NCBI RefSeq assembly: GCF_038070105.1
Contig: NZ_JBBPBZ010000002.1
Location: forward strand, 612,501 to 676,500
Length of the DNA: 64,000 nt
Direction: 5' to 3'
Origin: Methylocystis sp. IM3
Lineage (GTDB): Bacteria; Pseudomonadota; Alphaproteobacteria; Rhizobiales; Beijerinckiaceae
Shown: positions 19,059-28,179 of the stretch, in pieces
How positions within the stretch are numbered: the first letter of the stretch is position 1
Layout: each line of letters begins with the position of its first letter
The notes under the pieces: model-generated
Seen by the model: the letters and a program-made list of their open reading frames with translations, nothing else
Told to the model about the DNA's origin: nothing
The model's database searches: none
Translations under genes and position numbers: made by a program

Positions 19059-19326
19059 TTGCGAGCTTCTTGACGTTGTAGGAGCTGTTCGAACCCGTAT
19101 AATAGTCACGCTCACGCAGCTCGGAGACGGTCAGCTCCTGATCGGCGATGTTGTAGAGCATGATCGCCTGAACGGCGCTAACATCCTTAATATTTGCTCT
19201 ATCGAGGGCGTCAGTGACGACATCCATCAAACGGCGATGCAGGCGCTCAACCAGATGGATCATATTGGCGTAGGCCGGCAGAATCTCAGCGGCGCGGGGA
19301 GCGGAGCTGGTCATTGTCGGGGTCAT
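19059..19326 (-). pseudogene. MarR-family regulator (LdtR-like), 3' end lost
   Basis: ATG 19326 follows AGGAACAGGCG. The product includes ILPAYANMIHLVERLHRRLMDV and VSAVQAIMLYNIADQELTVSELRERDYYTGSNSSYNVKKL, which match LdtR-type MarR regulators of Rhizobiales up to residue 88. The recognition helix and wing, about the last 75 residues, are missing, because the sequence passes at 19058 into the tail of the SIR2-like gene. It lacks most of the winged helix, so DNA binding is unlikely. Confidence 0.72.
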
Positions 19327-19540
19327 CGCCTGTTCCTTTTTTGCTGTTCTTGGCCGGTGCCGTTTCTGATGTTCCGGACATTAACTCCCGTGTCTGAATT
19401 GCGGCTTAAGCGACATCCTGAATCAGAGGTTGACAGGATCGAGGTAAACTCAATCTGAATCACAGAATAAAACGCTGGAGATATGCTCGGCGCTGTCGTT
19501 GGCGATCCATGCAGCAGCGCCGAGCGGTAGCGGATATCAA

Positions 19541-20044
19541 TCAGGAAAGCGGCGGCCAATGGTGGATTGAGCGGATGTAGTCTTCTATCTCCGTTCTCAG
19601 GTTCGCTTCATCAGTCCGGAGTTTTGCAAGAATGTGATCCGTCCGGTCCGAGGGCTGGATTTGCGAGCCGGAGTTCGTATCGGCGTTCATCCAGTTTCGA
19701 TGGAGCGGAAGATAGTCACTGAGCATATCTGCAGAGGTAATCAGTTCACCGAGGCGAGCGAGGTACGACGACCAGTTTGTAAGATTTTGGAGAACTTCTT
19801 GGTCGTCTTCTATGACAAAAGCTGGTTCCGCTGCGAGCTTTAGCTGGTCCACATGTGTGCTGGTTTGGACCTTGTAGGCAGCAAATCGATAATCTCTGCC
19901 GTTGAGTAGCCAGCCAACGAAGCTCGATAGCTGTTGCCCGAAATAATCCGACATCAAGAGCATGGAATTTGTCGGGTAGCCGAGCGTAACATGGTCAAGC
20001 GTTTCACTCGAAAGTCTGTCAGCGTAAAAAACGATATACGGCAT
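19541..20044 (-). CDS. Small protein B of the TGT-like operon
   Basis: 167 residues from ATG 20044, with GGGAG seven bases upstream. The longer frame from 20161 overlaps the preceding gene and lacks a site. It begins MPYIVFYADRLSSETLDHVTLGYPTNSM and has EDDQEVLQNLTNW and YLPLHRNWM further on. It is a diverged paralogue of the adjacent upstream protein (same order: Y-E/D-L start, VTxxYPxxSM, DQE-L...W, LPxHRxWM). No known family and no membrane segment or signal; probably cytosolic. As the last gene of the operon with the transglycosylase-like enzyme, it is likely a subunit or accessory factor. Confidence 0.62.
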   Translation of the reverse strand: MPYIVFYADRLSSETLDHVTLGYPTNSMLLMSDYFGQQLSSFVGWLLNGRDYRFAAYKVQTSTHVDQLKLAAEPAFVIEDDQEVLQNLTNWSSYLARLGELITSADMLSDYLPLHRNWMNADTNSGSQIQPSDRTDHILAKLRTDEANLRTEIEDYIRSIHHWPPLS

Positions 20045-20069
20045 AGAAGAATCTCCCTTGGTATTGTTT

Positions 20070-20591
20070 TCAAGCGACATCACGCCATTGCCAGCAGGAC
20101 GCAAGAAATTCCTTGACTGCATCCCGAAGAATTTCAGCATCTCTTTTAAGGGCGCATTCAAGTGCGACTATGCTGCCGTCGTCATTGCTTGCTGCCGATC
20201 GATGCCTTAACCAGTCAGCCATCCATTCTCTGTGGTCTGGCAAATGGTATGTCAGTTGCTCGGCTGCGTAGATAAGCTCAACCAAACGTCCTCTCTTCTC
20301 GTTCCAGTCACGGCTTGTCCGCAACATTTCCTGATCGACGGTCAGGATAAATTTCGTTGTGGTAGAGAAGATCAGGAAATCGACGAGGGATTTGTCTGAC
20401 ACCCTATAGGCTATGCAAGGTTTCGGTTCGTCGCCCTCGTGATCAAACGCCCATGCAATGAGAGACAGCAGGTGGGACACATTTCTCGTCTCATCGAGCG
20501 ACATCGATCCAGCGGGGTAGCTGGCTGTGACCCTTGAGATTTCTTCATCAGGGAGTTTATGTTCATAGAGAACAAGGTAGTCCTGTTTCAT
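20070..20591 (-). CDS. Small protein A of the TGT-like operon
   Basis: About 173 residues. ATG 20609 overlaps the upstream stop (ATGA), but alignment with its paralogue favours ATG 20591 (MKQDYLVLYEHKLPDEEIS). It shares with the next gene the blocks VTASYPAGSMSLDE, VDQEMLRTSRDW, RLVELIYAAEQL and LPDHREWM. The acidic, helical, signal-free sequence fits a cytosolic protein. The tandem duplication suggests a heteromeric pair. No function can be assigned from sequence. Confidence 0.65.
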   Translation of the reverse strand: MKQDYLVLYEHKLPDEEISRVTASYPAGSMSLDETRNVSHLLSLIAWAFDHEGDEPKPCIAYRVSDKSLVDFLIFSTTTKFILTVDQEMLRTSRDWNEKRGRLVELIYAAEQLTYHLPDHREWMADWLRHRSAASNDDGSIVALECALKRDAEILRDAVKEFLASCWQWRDVA

Positions 20592-20605
20592 TGTATGTAT
20601 CCCAT

Positions 20606-21916
20606 TCATTCCTGAAAGAATCTGTCTTGCTCGTTGTCACTGGTGAGTTCGATCTTGCGGACTCGATTAAAGACAGAGCGCTTTCGTTCCAGCTCTTGAA
20701 GGGAGCGGGACTTTAGCACGTGGTCGATTGCAGCGATTGCTTCTCCCATCGTTTCCGCAACGGTGTGCTTGCCCTCGATGCTTTCGCTGTCGAACACGCG
20801 GTTGGCGAGCGCGATGCCGTAGCAAAGCGAGGCGAGATTATGATGGGCGAGATAATGATTGGCTTGATTATCTCTATAGCTGTTTAGATTGTGGCCCGGC
20901 TTCACATTCAGGTCACCAAGCGTCATCTTGTCGCCAAGCGGAGATGGCCACGGAAATTTAACTGGTGAGTTAATGTATGGCTTCCCGTCAGGACATTTCT
21001 CCGTGCGGATAGTCATGCCATCGCGATCGAACCGAGGGAGCGTGAACACGCTCCTGCCACGCAGCATCCGGAACGGCGTAGAGGTATCGTAGCTGATACG
21101 GAGATGTGGGTTGATGTGCCGATTGATCGAGCGCTGTAAGGCAGTGAGTCCAACCGCTGTCTCTGGCTGACAGGTCCCGAGGATGTGTATCCAGTTCCTG
21201 TCCTGAATCAGGTTTTCGCTGGCCATCTTGATGATGCGGCGACAGAGATAAAAGAAATTGTGCCGCAGCTTTCCCGCAAAGGCCCACCCCTCGAATTCAA
21301 AGCCCTTTACCGCGTTGTACCAGTAGTCTGCTTGTTTGCGGTCATTTCCCTGCAGCACATTCAGGAACTTCGTCGCGCCGGGCACTCGATGCTTCTGGAA
21401 AAATTCGAGGTTGTAGACCGTCTCGTTCAGGCAGTCCGCAAACGTCTTATAGGGGTATTCGGGATCGCCGAGACGACCAGTCGGTACGTCAAGCGTCATT
21501 GCCCAATCGGCATTCCGTTCAAGCCAACGCAGAATCTCAAGGCGATCATGGTCGCCGTCGATTGTCAGCTGCTTCGTAGCGATCTGATAGCCGCCACTGT
21601 CGCAGATAAGAACGGTGGATTTCCGGTCGCGGGTTTGAACGATGCAGGGTTTCTTTTGCAGCATTGCCTGACCAGCTGAACTCATCACATGACTGATCCG
21701 AAAGAGGCGGTTGTCTGGGTCGAGAAAGTTCAGATCGCGCGGCTCGACGCCAGCGGGCAAGTCTCGCGGCCAATCCTCGGCATACACCTGAATGGCGAAG
21801 CCGGGGGTGACGGATGGGATATAGACGGCTTGATCCCAAGGCGTGGGATCGCCTTCAATGTGATTTGCAGGGGCCGGATAGAAGCCAGAAGCTCCGTGTG
21901 GAAGCTGGACATTCAT
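20606..21916 (-). CDS. Divergent tRNA-guanine transglycosylase/DpdA-like enzyme
   Basis: 436 residues; AAGGACG precedes ATG 21916. The TGT fold signatures are recognisable in order: ICDSGGYQIAT (104-114; DSGGYQ with Asp106, the conserved base-pocket aspartate), LDVPTG (142-147), NVLQGND (186-192), WAFAGKLRH (211-219, equivalent to the GGLAVGE loop), HILGTCQPE (244-252, like the LMGVG-PE segment), SYDTSTPF (275-282, Asp277 at the place of the nucleophile) and AHHNLAS (357-363, matching the HNL near the TGT zinc site). The canonical CxCxxC zinc triplet is not apparent. Such divergent members resemble phage and island DpdA proteins, which insert 7-deazaguanines into DNA; a tRNA or other target is not excluded. 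No queuosine biosynthesis gene lies nearby, so the base would come from the host. Confidence 0.74.
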   Translation of the reverse strand: MNVQLPHGASGFYPAPANHIEGDPTPWDQAVYIPSVTPGFAIQVYAEDWPRDLPAGVEPRDLNFLDPDNRLFRISHVMSSAGQAMLQKKPCIVQTRDRKSTVLICDSGGYQIATKQLTIDGDHDRLEILRWLERNADWAMTLDVPTGRLGDPEYPYKTFADCLNETVYNLEFFQKHRVPGATKFLNVLQGNDRKQADYWYNAVKGFEFEGWAFAGKLRHNFFYLCRRIIKMASENLIQDRNWIHILGTCQPETAVGLTALQRSINRHINPHLRISYDTSTPFRMLRGRSVFTLPRFDRDGMTIRTEKCPDGKPYINSPVKFPWPSPLGDKMTLGDLNVKPGHNLNSYRDNQANHYLAHHNLASLCYGIALANRVFDSESIEGKHTVAETMGEAIAAIDHVLKSRSLQELERKRSVFNRVRKIELTSDNEQDRFFQE

Positions 21917-22011
21917 AGAGCGTCGTCCTTCTGCCTGGGCAGTTCAGGGAAGGTATTGATGCGGAAGAGCGGGAGAGGGAGAGCATGTAGCTCTCCCTGC
22001 CTTGCGGGTGG

Positions 22012-23837
22012 TTATTCCGCAGCGATGATTCCCGGTTCTCGATCAAGAACCTTGAACGCCGGCAGTCGGACCCTCATGGGGAACACGCGGCGGGAGATAA
22101 GCCGCCCTTCCCGTGTGCAGGCCGGCATATGGAAGTCATAGAAGCCGAAAGCATCTTCCCAGCTGACCCTGAACATGGCCTCAGCCTCGCCAGCAATCCG
22201 GAACTGTTCAACCTCAAGATCGATGAGCTTCCGGAGGAGGTCATACAGGTCAGTGACTTTTAGCCTAAGCTTGACGACTTCAACGCTGTTATTTTCGAAG
22301 TCGATGTCAAGGACGGGCGCATCGCCGTATTTGACGTGGAGCTTCTGATCTTTGACCCCGATCTGCACGCCACGTTCGCCGTGCTCCTTGACAGCTTTCT
22401 TGCTCTTCAGGTTGGGCAAAAGACCGAGAATGCGCCCCATGTCAGAGCGTGTGAGAACGCCCTCGAATTGCGGGTCAAACCCGGCGACGTCGAGAGGTTT
22501 TACGCCAGCGTTGGCGATATCATGCCAAAACAGCCGATCTTTCGCAGCAGACCCCGGTACGGAATTGGTGAGGTTCCACGCCATGATGCTGCGTAGAGCC
22601 TGACCTTTAGCGCTGACTGGATCGGCCTCTGCAGAAATCGAGATCATGCTACGCTGGAGCGGATCGAGAAGTTTATGCTCCAAGAACCAGAAGTCCTTGG
22701 TCGGCATTACGCCGTAGCGACCATTCACGACGAGGATATCCTGCTGCCGTGGGCGAGCATGGAGCACAGAGGCCGCATCTGGGTATTTTAGCGAGAAAAC
22801 CAGCAGGGGATTGCCAGCCGGATCGGGGCGCACTGCAACGCTCCGAACAGTTGCGGCCTTTCCGCTTTCGCTTTGGTCCGTGCTGACAACCAAGCCGTCC
22901 TTCATGAGCTGAGCCAGAGCCAAGGCCCTCGCTACGAATTCAGTCGCAGGTTCTGCGTCAGGCTGTGCGGTTCGACCCAGTTCGTTGACAGCACGATCAA
23001 TGAGAGCTGCAGGGAGTTTAGCTTCGCCAAGAACGTCCACAGTGCCGCCATTGGTGCGCCCGAGCAACAACACGAAGCCGCCGCTCGCCGAGTGAGCCGC
23101 AACAGAGACATTGCCTTTGGGCTCCATTGCCTTGATCTTTTCCATCGCTTTTTCACGAAGGAATTTCTCTGTGGCTTCCCGCTCCGTAGCGGCATTTGGG
23201 TCTTTCGAAGCTGAGCGCTGAGCATCAACGATGGCTGAAAAGCACCGGCTGCGAGCACGGCCATCTTGATCACAGGCACATCGACATTTGGGAGTGCGCC
23301 GCAGTTGGCGTCAATCCACTCCAAGGCCAAGCAATAACTGTTGACCAGAGTGGCTTGGCTGGGGCGATCGAACCCAAGCACGTACTTCACGTGGGCGGTG
23401 TAGCGGTTGGCGTCTTCCTTCTTCTCCGCCGTAACTCGCTTCAGCTTGCGCCGATCTGCCTTGTCAACGCTATGATCCGCCAGCAGAACAACCCGTTCAT
23501 CTTCATAGGCTTTGAGCAGGGCTGGATCATCAGGCTTGCTGTACATGGGGTCATCGGGCGAGAGTTTACCTGCTTGGAATTTATCGGCCCGTTCGAAGCG
23601 ATCATCGATCCCTTTGTTGTGCTTCGTGATAGCGGCGTTGTAATCCGCAATCGCGGTCTGGAAGAGAGCCAGCCCTTCTGCGTCTGAGGTTTCGCGAGTG
23701 AATATGTAGGCGTTGGCTGCGGCTTCAGCAGCGCCCTCATGCGAGCGGATATGACAAGTACGGGTTACTTCAACACGACTATTGAACGCGGCTTCGTCAT
23801 AAACAACAGGCTGTTGGGTTCCTTTGGCGATTGCCAT
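22012..23837 (-). pseudogene. ~608-residue unknown protein of the TGT-like operon, one -1 frameshift
   Basis: The first frame starts at ATG 23837 (AGGAGG upstream) with MAIAKGTQQPVVYDEAAFN and runs to LAAGAF. Coding then continues in the -1 frame (SAIVDAQRSASKDPNAAT ... ) to the stop at 22012, ending REPGIIAAE. The switch lies at a short T run (minus strand CTTTTC, 23238-23241), so it may be a lost T, sequence error or a slippage site. No domain is recognised: the N-terminal third is helical and charged, and the C-terminal half has beta-rich segments (QDILVVNGRYGVMPTKDFWF). It is the first gene of the four-gene operon, with about 95 bases before the transglycosylase-like gene. Confidence 0.6.
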
Positions 23838-24056
23838 CGAATCCTCCTATGTGTGTTAACAACGCAAGGAGGCGCTCGCTCTTTATAAGAAGCAAAATAA
23901 ATCCGTTAACAACTGGGTGAGTCAAAACCGCACACGCTTTGTAATGCGTATCGCTCCGGCGAGGGCCGCCTGGCGTTGAATGCCGGTTCCTGGATAGCTG
24001 TCTGACGATGGCGCGGTGATCGTGTCCATTTCAAATACAAGCGGACACTATCAGCG

Positions 24057-24440
24057 ATGTCGACAGACCATCATGACGAGGATTCCGTATCACCAGAGCG
24101 CCGCCGCCGCCGATCTTGGACCCTGGAGGAGAAGCGCGGCATTGTCGGCGAATGCCTCGAGGGCGGCGCCTCGATCGCCGAGGTCGCGCGACGCCACGAC
24201 CTCAACGCCAACCAGCTCTTCTCTTGGCGTCGGCAGTTTGGCGTTGAGGCGGCGGCGCCGAAGGAGCTCGCGCCGATCCTGCCCGTAACAATCTCGCGGG
24301 ATGCGACGGCGGACTATTCCGATCGAGGGTCGAACGGCCAGATGGAGATTGTTCTCGCCGGGGGCGATCGGATCCTCGTGTGGGCGGACGTGGAGCCGGC
24401 GGCGCTGTCACGGGTGCTGGAGGCATTGTCGCGGCGATGA
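24057..24440 (+). CDS. tnpA: IS66 accessory protein TnpA
   Basis: 127 residues with a helix-turn-helix of the IS66 Orf1/IS3 Orf A type: RRSWTLEEKRGIVGECLEGGASIAEVARRHDLNANQLFSWRRQFG (residues 19-62). The stop overlaps the next start (ATGA at 24437-24440). It is required for IS66 transposition in studied members; DNA binding to the IS ends is inferred. Confidence 0.88.
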   Translation: MSTDHHDEDSVSPERRRRRSWTLEEKRGIVGECLEGGASIAEVARRHDLNANQLFSWRRQFGVEAAAPKELAPILPVTISRDATADYSDRGSNGQMEIVLAGGDRILVWADVEPAALSRVLEALSRR

Positions 24441-24784
24441 TTCCGGTTCCGAGCGGCGTGAGGGTCTGGATTGCGACCGGCCATACCGACATGCGCCGCG
24501 GCATGCAGGGGCTGGCGCTGCAGGTGCAGGAGCAATTGAAGCGCGACCCGCACGCGGGCGATCTCTACATCTTCCGTGGCCGCCGTGGCGATCTCGCCAA
24601 AATTCTCTGGCATGACGGCGTCGGCCTGTCGCTTTACGCCAAGCGTCTGGATCGCGGGAAGTTCATCTGGCCGTCGGCGACGGCAGGGGCGGTTTCGATC
24701 TCGGCGGGGCAGATGGCCTATATGCTGGAAGGGATCGATTGGAGAAACCCGCAACTGACCTGGCGGCCGGAACGCGCCGGATAG
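24437..24784 (+). CDS. tnpB: IS66 accessory protein TnpB
   Basis: 115 residues, start coupled to the tnpA stop. It shows the full IS66 Orf2 pattern: VWIATGHTDMRRGMQGLALQVQ, DLYIFRGRRGDLAKILWHDG, GLSLYAKRL, QMAYMLEGIDWRNP. It is not related to the RNA-guided TnpB of IS200/IS605. It looks intact. Confidence 0.92.
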   Translation: MIPVPSGVRVWIATGHTDMRRGMQGLALQVQEQLKRDPHAGDLYIFRGRRGDLAKILWHDGVGLSLYAKRLDRGKFIWPSATAGAVSISAGQMAYMLEGIDWRNPQLTWRPERAG

Positions 24785-24868
24785 AGCGCTCCCGACCGAG
24801 TAAAAAAAGCGTGGTCGCGTGCATTTTAGGGCGCTTCAAATCACGCGATTTATGATTCACTCCCTCTC

Positions 24869-26518
24869 ATGGATGCCGCTGACGCCGAGCTTGCCCGCGA
24901 GAACGCCGCCCTGAAAGCGGCGCTGGCCGTCGCTCAGACAAAGGCCCTGGAAGTTGCGGCGGAATTGGCGGTCGCCCGCGCGAAAGCGTCGGAAGACATG
25001 GCGCTGATCGCGCAACAGAAGCTTAGGATCGCGAAACTGGAGCGCCAGATCTTCGGGCAGCGGTCTGAGCGGTCCGTGAGATTGATCGATCAACTGGCGC
25101 TCACCTTCGAGGAGTTGGAAGCTGCGGCGACGGAAGACGAGCTTGCGGCCGAAAAGGCTGTCGTCAGGACGACTGTCGCAGGATTTACGCGCAAGCGTCC
25201 GGAGCGCACTACATTCCCCGACCACCTTCCTCGCGAGCGCGTCGTGATTGAGGCGCCGACGGCATGCGAATGCTGCGGGAGCGCGCGTCTGCGCAAGCTC
25301 GGCGAGGATGTGACGCGCACATTGGAAACGACGCCCCGTCAGTGGAAGGTGATCGAGACGGTGCGGGAGAAGTTCACCTGCCGGGATTGCGAGAAGATCA
25401 GTCAGGCGCCGGCCCCATTCCACGTGATTGCGCGAGGATGGGCGGGGGCGAGCCTGCTGGCGATGATCGTGTTCGAGAAGTTTGGCCAACACCAGCCTTT
25501 GAACCGCCAGGCCGAGCGCTATGCCCTGGAAGGCGTGCCGATCGCGCTGTCGACGATGGCCGACGCGGTGGGCTCGGTCTGCACGGCCCTCGATCCTCTG
25601 CTCCGCCGTGTGGAAGCTCATGTCATGGCGGCCGAACGCCTGCATGGCGACGACACGACCGTGCCGGTTTTGGCCAAAGGCAAGACTGATACCGGGCGGT
25701 GCTGGATTTATGCTCGAGACGACAAACCGTTCGGCGGCGCCGGGCCGCCGGCGGCGATGTTCTACTATTCGCGCGATCGCCGGGGCGAACATCCACAGGC
25801 GCATCTGGCGGGATATTCCGGCATCCTGCAAGCCGACGCCTATGACGGCTACAACAGGCTCTATCTGGCGGATCGCAAGCCGGGTCCGGTCAAGGAGGCG
25901 GCGTGCTGGGTTCACGCACGGCGCCCGTTCTTCGCCATGGCGGATCTGGATGAGAACGCGCGCCGCAAAGCGGCGGGTAAAAAGGAAATCCCTTTGTCGC
26001 CGATCGCGATCGAGGTGGTGCGCCGCATCGACGTCCTTTTCGAGATCGAGCGGTCCATTAACGGTAAGAGCGCCGAAGAACGCCTGGCGGTTCGCCACAC
26101 GCTGAGCCGACCGCTGGTCGATGATCTGCAGGACTATTTGCGCACGCAGGCAGCGAGGCTCTCGCGCGGGCATGATCTGGTCAAGGCGATCAATTACATG
26201 CTCAAACGTTGGGCGGCGTTCACGCTGTTCCTTGAAGATGGACGCGTGTGCATGTCCAACAATGCCGCGGAACGAGGGCTAAGGGGCATCGCGCTCGGAA
26301 GAAAATCATGGCTGTTCTGCGGGTCGGACCGCGGAGGGCAGCGGGCCGCGGCCATGTATAGTCTCGTTGTCACCGCACGGATGAATGGCGTCGATCCGCA
26401 GGCTTGGCTCGCCGACGTCCTCTCGCGCATCGCCCTCCATCCCGCACACCGCCTCGATGAACTGCTGCCCTGGAATTGGGTGGCAAAAGGTCCGGCAGCC
26501 TTCGCTCGTGTCGCCTGA
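24869..26518 (+). CDS. tnpC: IS66-family transposase TnpC
   Basis: 549 residues, full length. The N-terminal coiled coil (residues 5-65) is followed by a zinc-finger-like CECCGS...CRDC segment (about 131-175), the DDE_Tnp_IS66 catalytic domain ([13 protein letters not shown], about 252; [12 protein letters not shown], about 325; [10 protein letters not shown], about 460, carrying the Glu), and the IS66 C-terminal region. It appears intact, so the element may still be mobile. Confidence 0.93.
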   Translation: MDAADAELARENAALKAALAVAQTKALEVAAELAVARAKASEDMALIAQQKLRIAKLERQIFGQRSERSVRLIDQLALTFEELEAAATEDELAAEKAVVRTTVAGFTRKRPERTTFPDHLPRERVVIEAPTACECCGSARLRKLGEDVTRTLETTPRQWKVIETVREKFTCRDCEKISQAPAPFHVIARGWAGASLLAMIVFEKFGQHQPLNRQAERYALEGVPIALSTMADAVGSVCTALDPLLRRVEAHVMAAERLHGDDTTVPVLAKGKTDTGRCWIYARDDKPFGGAGPPAAMFYYSRDRRGEHPQAHLAGYSGILQADAYDGYNRLYLADRKPGPVKEAACWVHARRPFFAMADLDENARRKAAGKKEIPLSPIAIEVVRRIDVLFEIERSINGKSAEERLAVRHTLSRPLVDDLQDYLRTQAARLSRGHDLVKAINYMLKRWAAFTLFLEDGRVCMSNNAAERGLRGIALGRKSWLFCGSDRGGQRAAAMYSLVVTARMNGVDPQAWLADVLSRIALHPAHRLDELLPWNWVAKGPAAFARVA

Positions 26519-26520
26519 TA

Positions 26521-26754
26521 ATGCACGTCAACAAGGTCTCTCACATCACGACGATCAGCCAGGTCGCCAAAGAACTTGGTGAGAACGAGGATTGGCTGTT
26601 CGACGTCGCTGCCGAGATGGAGCCCGAAGATGGTCTCATATGGGTCCACGGGATCACGTACGACGGCGTGATGGCGTTCACCGACTTCGGAATCGATAAC
26701 CTGATCGAGCTGATCAAAATGTATAAGGCCGATCCGACACTCCTCAAGCGTTAA
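26521..26754 (+). CDS. Small passenger protein of the IS66 element
   Basis: 77 residues. The ATG lies two bases after the transposase stop. It starts MHVNKVSHITTISQVAKELG and contains ENEDWLFDVAAEMEPEDGLIWV. The first half resembles a helix-turn-helix (ISQVAKELGENEDWLFDVA). Similar small genes follow tnpC in some alphaproteobacterial IS66 elements, to my knowledge without assigned function. A regulatory or antitoxin-like role is speculation. Confidence 0.65.
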   Translation: MHVNKVSHITTISQVAKELGENEDWLFDVAAEMEPEDGLIWVHGITYDGVMAFTDFGIDNLIELIKMYKADPTLLKR

Positions 26755-26814
26755 AACGCCCCGACGCCGACACCTGCGGCCTATGCCGGATGGCTACTGT
26801 AATGCGGATGTTAC

Positions 26815-27858
26815 AATCGAATCAGCTACAGGTTGGTCGAGGAAATAAGGACTACTCTATATGATGCATATAGCCGCATGGAATTCGTTATCATAGGTCA
26901 AGAAGCGGCACCGTTAATGATTGTGTCTGATTGATTCGTTTTTGCAATTGGTTTCAGTGATAATTCGAATTCTATCCTATCTCGTAGCCAGATAAGCCCT
27001 CGACTTTGAGTAGGAGCCGATCCTGCAACGATCAATGCCCAACAGCCATGGATCGGCATTTCTTCCCAATAACCGTTTTTTTTCTTGGATGTATGTGTCT
27101 GTTCTTCAAGCCCTTCACTACGTGAAGTGCTGCGACATTTCGTTGGTCTCAGTTCGCAAGCTCACTGGCCCAACTCAGTCGCTGTATTTTCAGTCTGAAA
27201 CACAAGGTTGATAGCTTGAATGATTGTCTGTTGATTGATCAATCAATCATTCTCCTCAGGTATCATTCTGATAGATTTGAAGCCACACGACGACATAACT
27301 GCCGCCGTGTGTAGAAGGCTTATCTTCTGATTAGTCATCCACCCGTCCATCTGTTCGCAACCCATGTGGTGCATGGGAAAGGGGCTGTTACGATTGCCTC
27401 CCTTTTACGCTAAATTCCTGCTCACCTCTGCATACAGCCTATGGACTTCACCACCGTATGCCGTCATCGATGTGGGGTTACCGTCGTCATACCCCAAGTG
27501 CTAATGATATAGCTTGATTAACCGCTGTTGCTTTGTCCCGCCCTGTTCGTCGGACCACGAGATGCTACGGGTTTTATTTACGGAACTACATAGGTAGACC
27601 CAACCCGGCTATGCTGCCGGGGGCATTCGTGATTGCTGCCGCCCAATACGCATCCCCCCTATTCTGAGAGTGAGCAGCCCTTTCTATCTACCCGGGCAGG
27701 GTTCTTTCTCGACAGTGTGTTTGGTGCTGGAGCACCGCTATACAACATTATACACTCTATTTATCCAGCGACCTAAATTCCGCTGCGACAAAAATTGGTA
27801 AATGCAGAAATATTTTGGTAGGCATTTCGATTGCGCTGACACGCTGGATAAATAGCTT
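26815..27858. other. AT-richer non-coding stretch with several hairpins
   Basis: About 1 kb without a plausible gene on either strand. It contains a 35-base palindrome at 27217-27251 (outer GAATGATTG/CAATCATTC, inner GATTGATCAATC), a CTTCACtacGTGAAG stem near 27115, and a CCCGGC/GCCGGG stem near 27605. Base composition is clearly lower in GC than its neighbours. It could be an origin, transfer site or degraded DNA; nothing more can be said. Confidence 0.45.
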
Positions 27859-27859
27859 T

Positions 27860-28162
27860 ATGAAGAAGAACAGCTACTATCTCCAGACAATCTATGAAAA
27901 TGCTCGCTCGCTCGGGCTGGTCGAAAGCCAATACGCCTTCGGTCGCTTATGTGGTCGCAAGGACAGCTGGTACAGTTCCGCCAAGAGTTCAGATAGGCCT
28001 ATGTCAATCGCGGCGATGATAACGCTCGCAATGAACATCGAACGCCTGCCAGCTGACTGCATCCCGCGATCGAAACGCAAACAGGTCAAAGAGCTGACCA
28101 AGACGTTATGGTTGCTGGTCGAATCCAAAGCCACGACGCCGGACGTGCAGGACCTTGTTTAG
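27860..28162 (+). CDS. Small uncharacterised regulator-like protein
   Basis: 100 residues from ATG 27860 (MKKNSYYLQTIYENARSLGL); upstream GTG/ATG starts are possible. The segment ESQYAFGRLCGRKDSWYSSAKSS followed by MSIAAMITLAMNIE has the shape of a helix-turn-helix without clear family identity. There is no membrane segment or signal. It stands alone, just left of the long inverted repeat. Confidence 0.5.
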   Translation: MKKNSYYLQTIYENARSLGLVESQYAFGRLCGRKDSWYSSAKSSDRPMSIAAMITLAMNIERLPADCIPRSKRKQVKELTKTLWLLVESKATTPDVQDLV

Positions 28163-28179
28163 CGTTGCACCCGAGGTCG

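Larger units (their letters stand above)
23941..26815 (+). mobile_element. IS66-family insertion sequence
   Basis: It contains the three canonical IS66 genes plus a small passenger gene. The left end probably begins GTAATGCG at 23941, with TCCGGCGAGGGCCGCC inside. The right end, read inward from about 26815, has GTAAC...TCCGGCATAGGCCGC, a similar but imperfect inverted repeat. I could not find a convincing 8-base target duplication, so the ends are approximate. Confidence 0.75.

Noticed and set aside
20606..21916. Ordinary housekeeping queuine tRNA-ribosyltransferase (tgt)
   Set aside because: Motifs diverge strongly, the CxCxxC zinc site is not seen, and the partners are not queA/yajC but unknown island genes.
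24437..24784. TnpB as an RNA-guided nuclease
   Set aside because: It is the small IS66 Orf2, unrelated to IS200/IS605 TnpB; length and motifs are those of IS66.
24857..26173. 438-residue minus-strand ORF
   Set aside because: Antisense to the IS66 transposase, which has full family homology.
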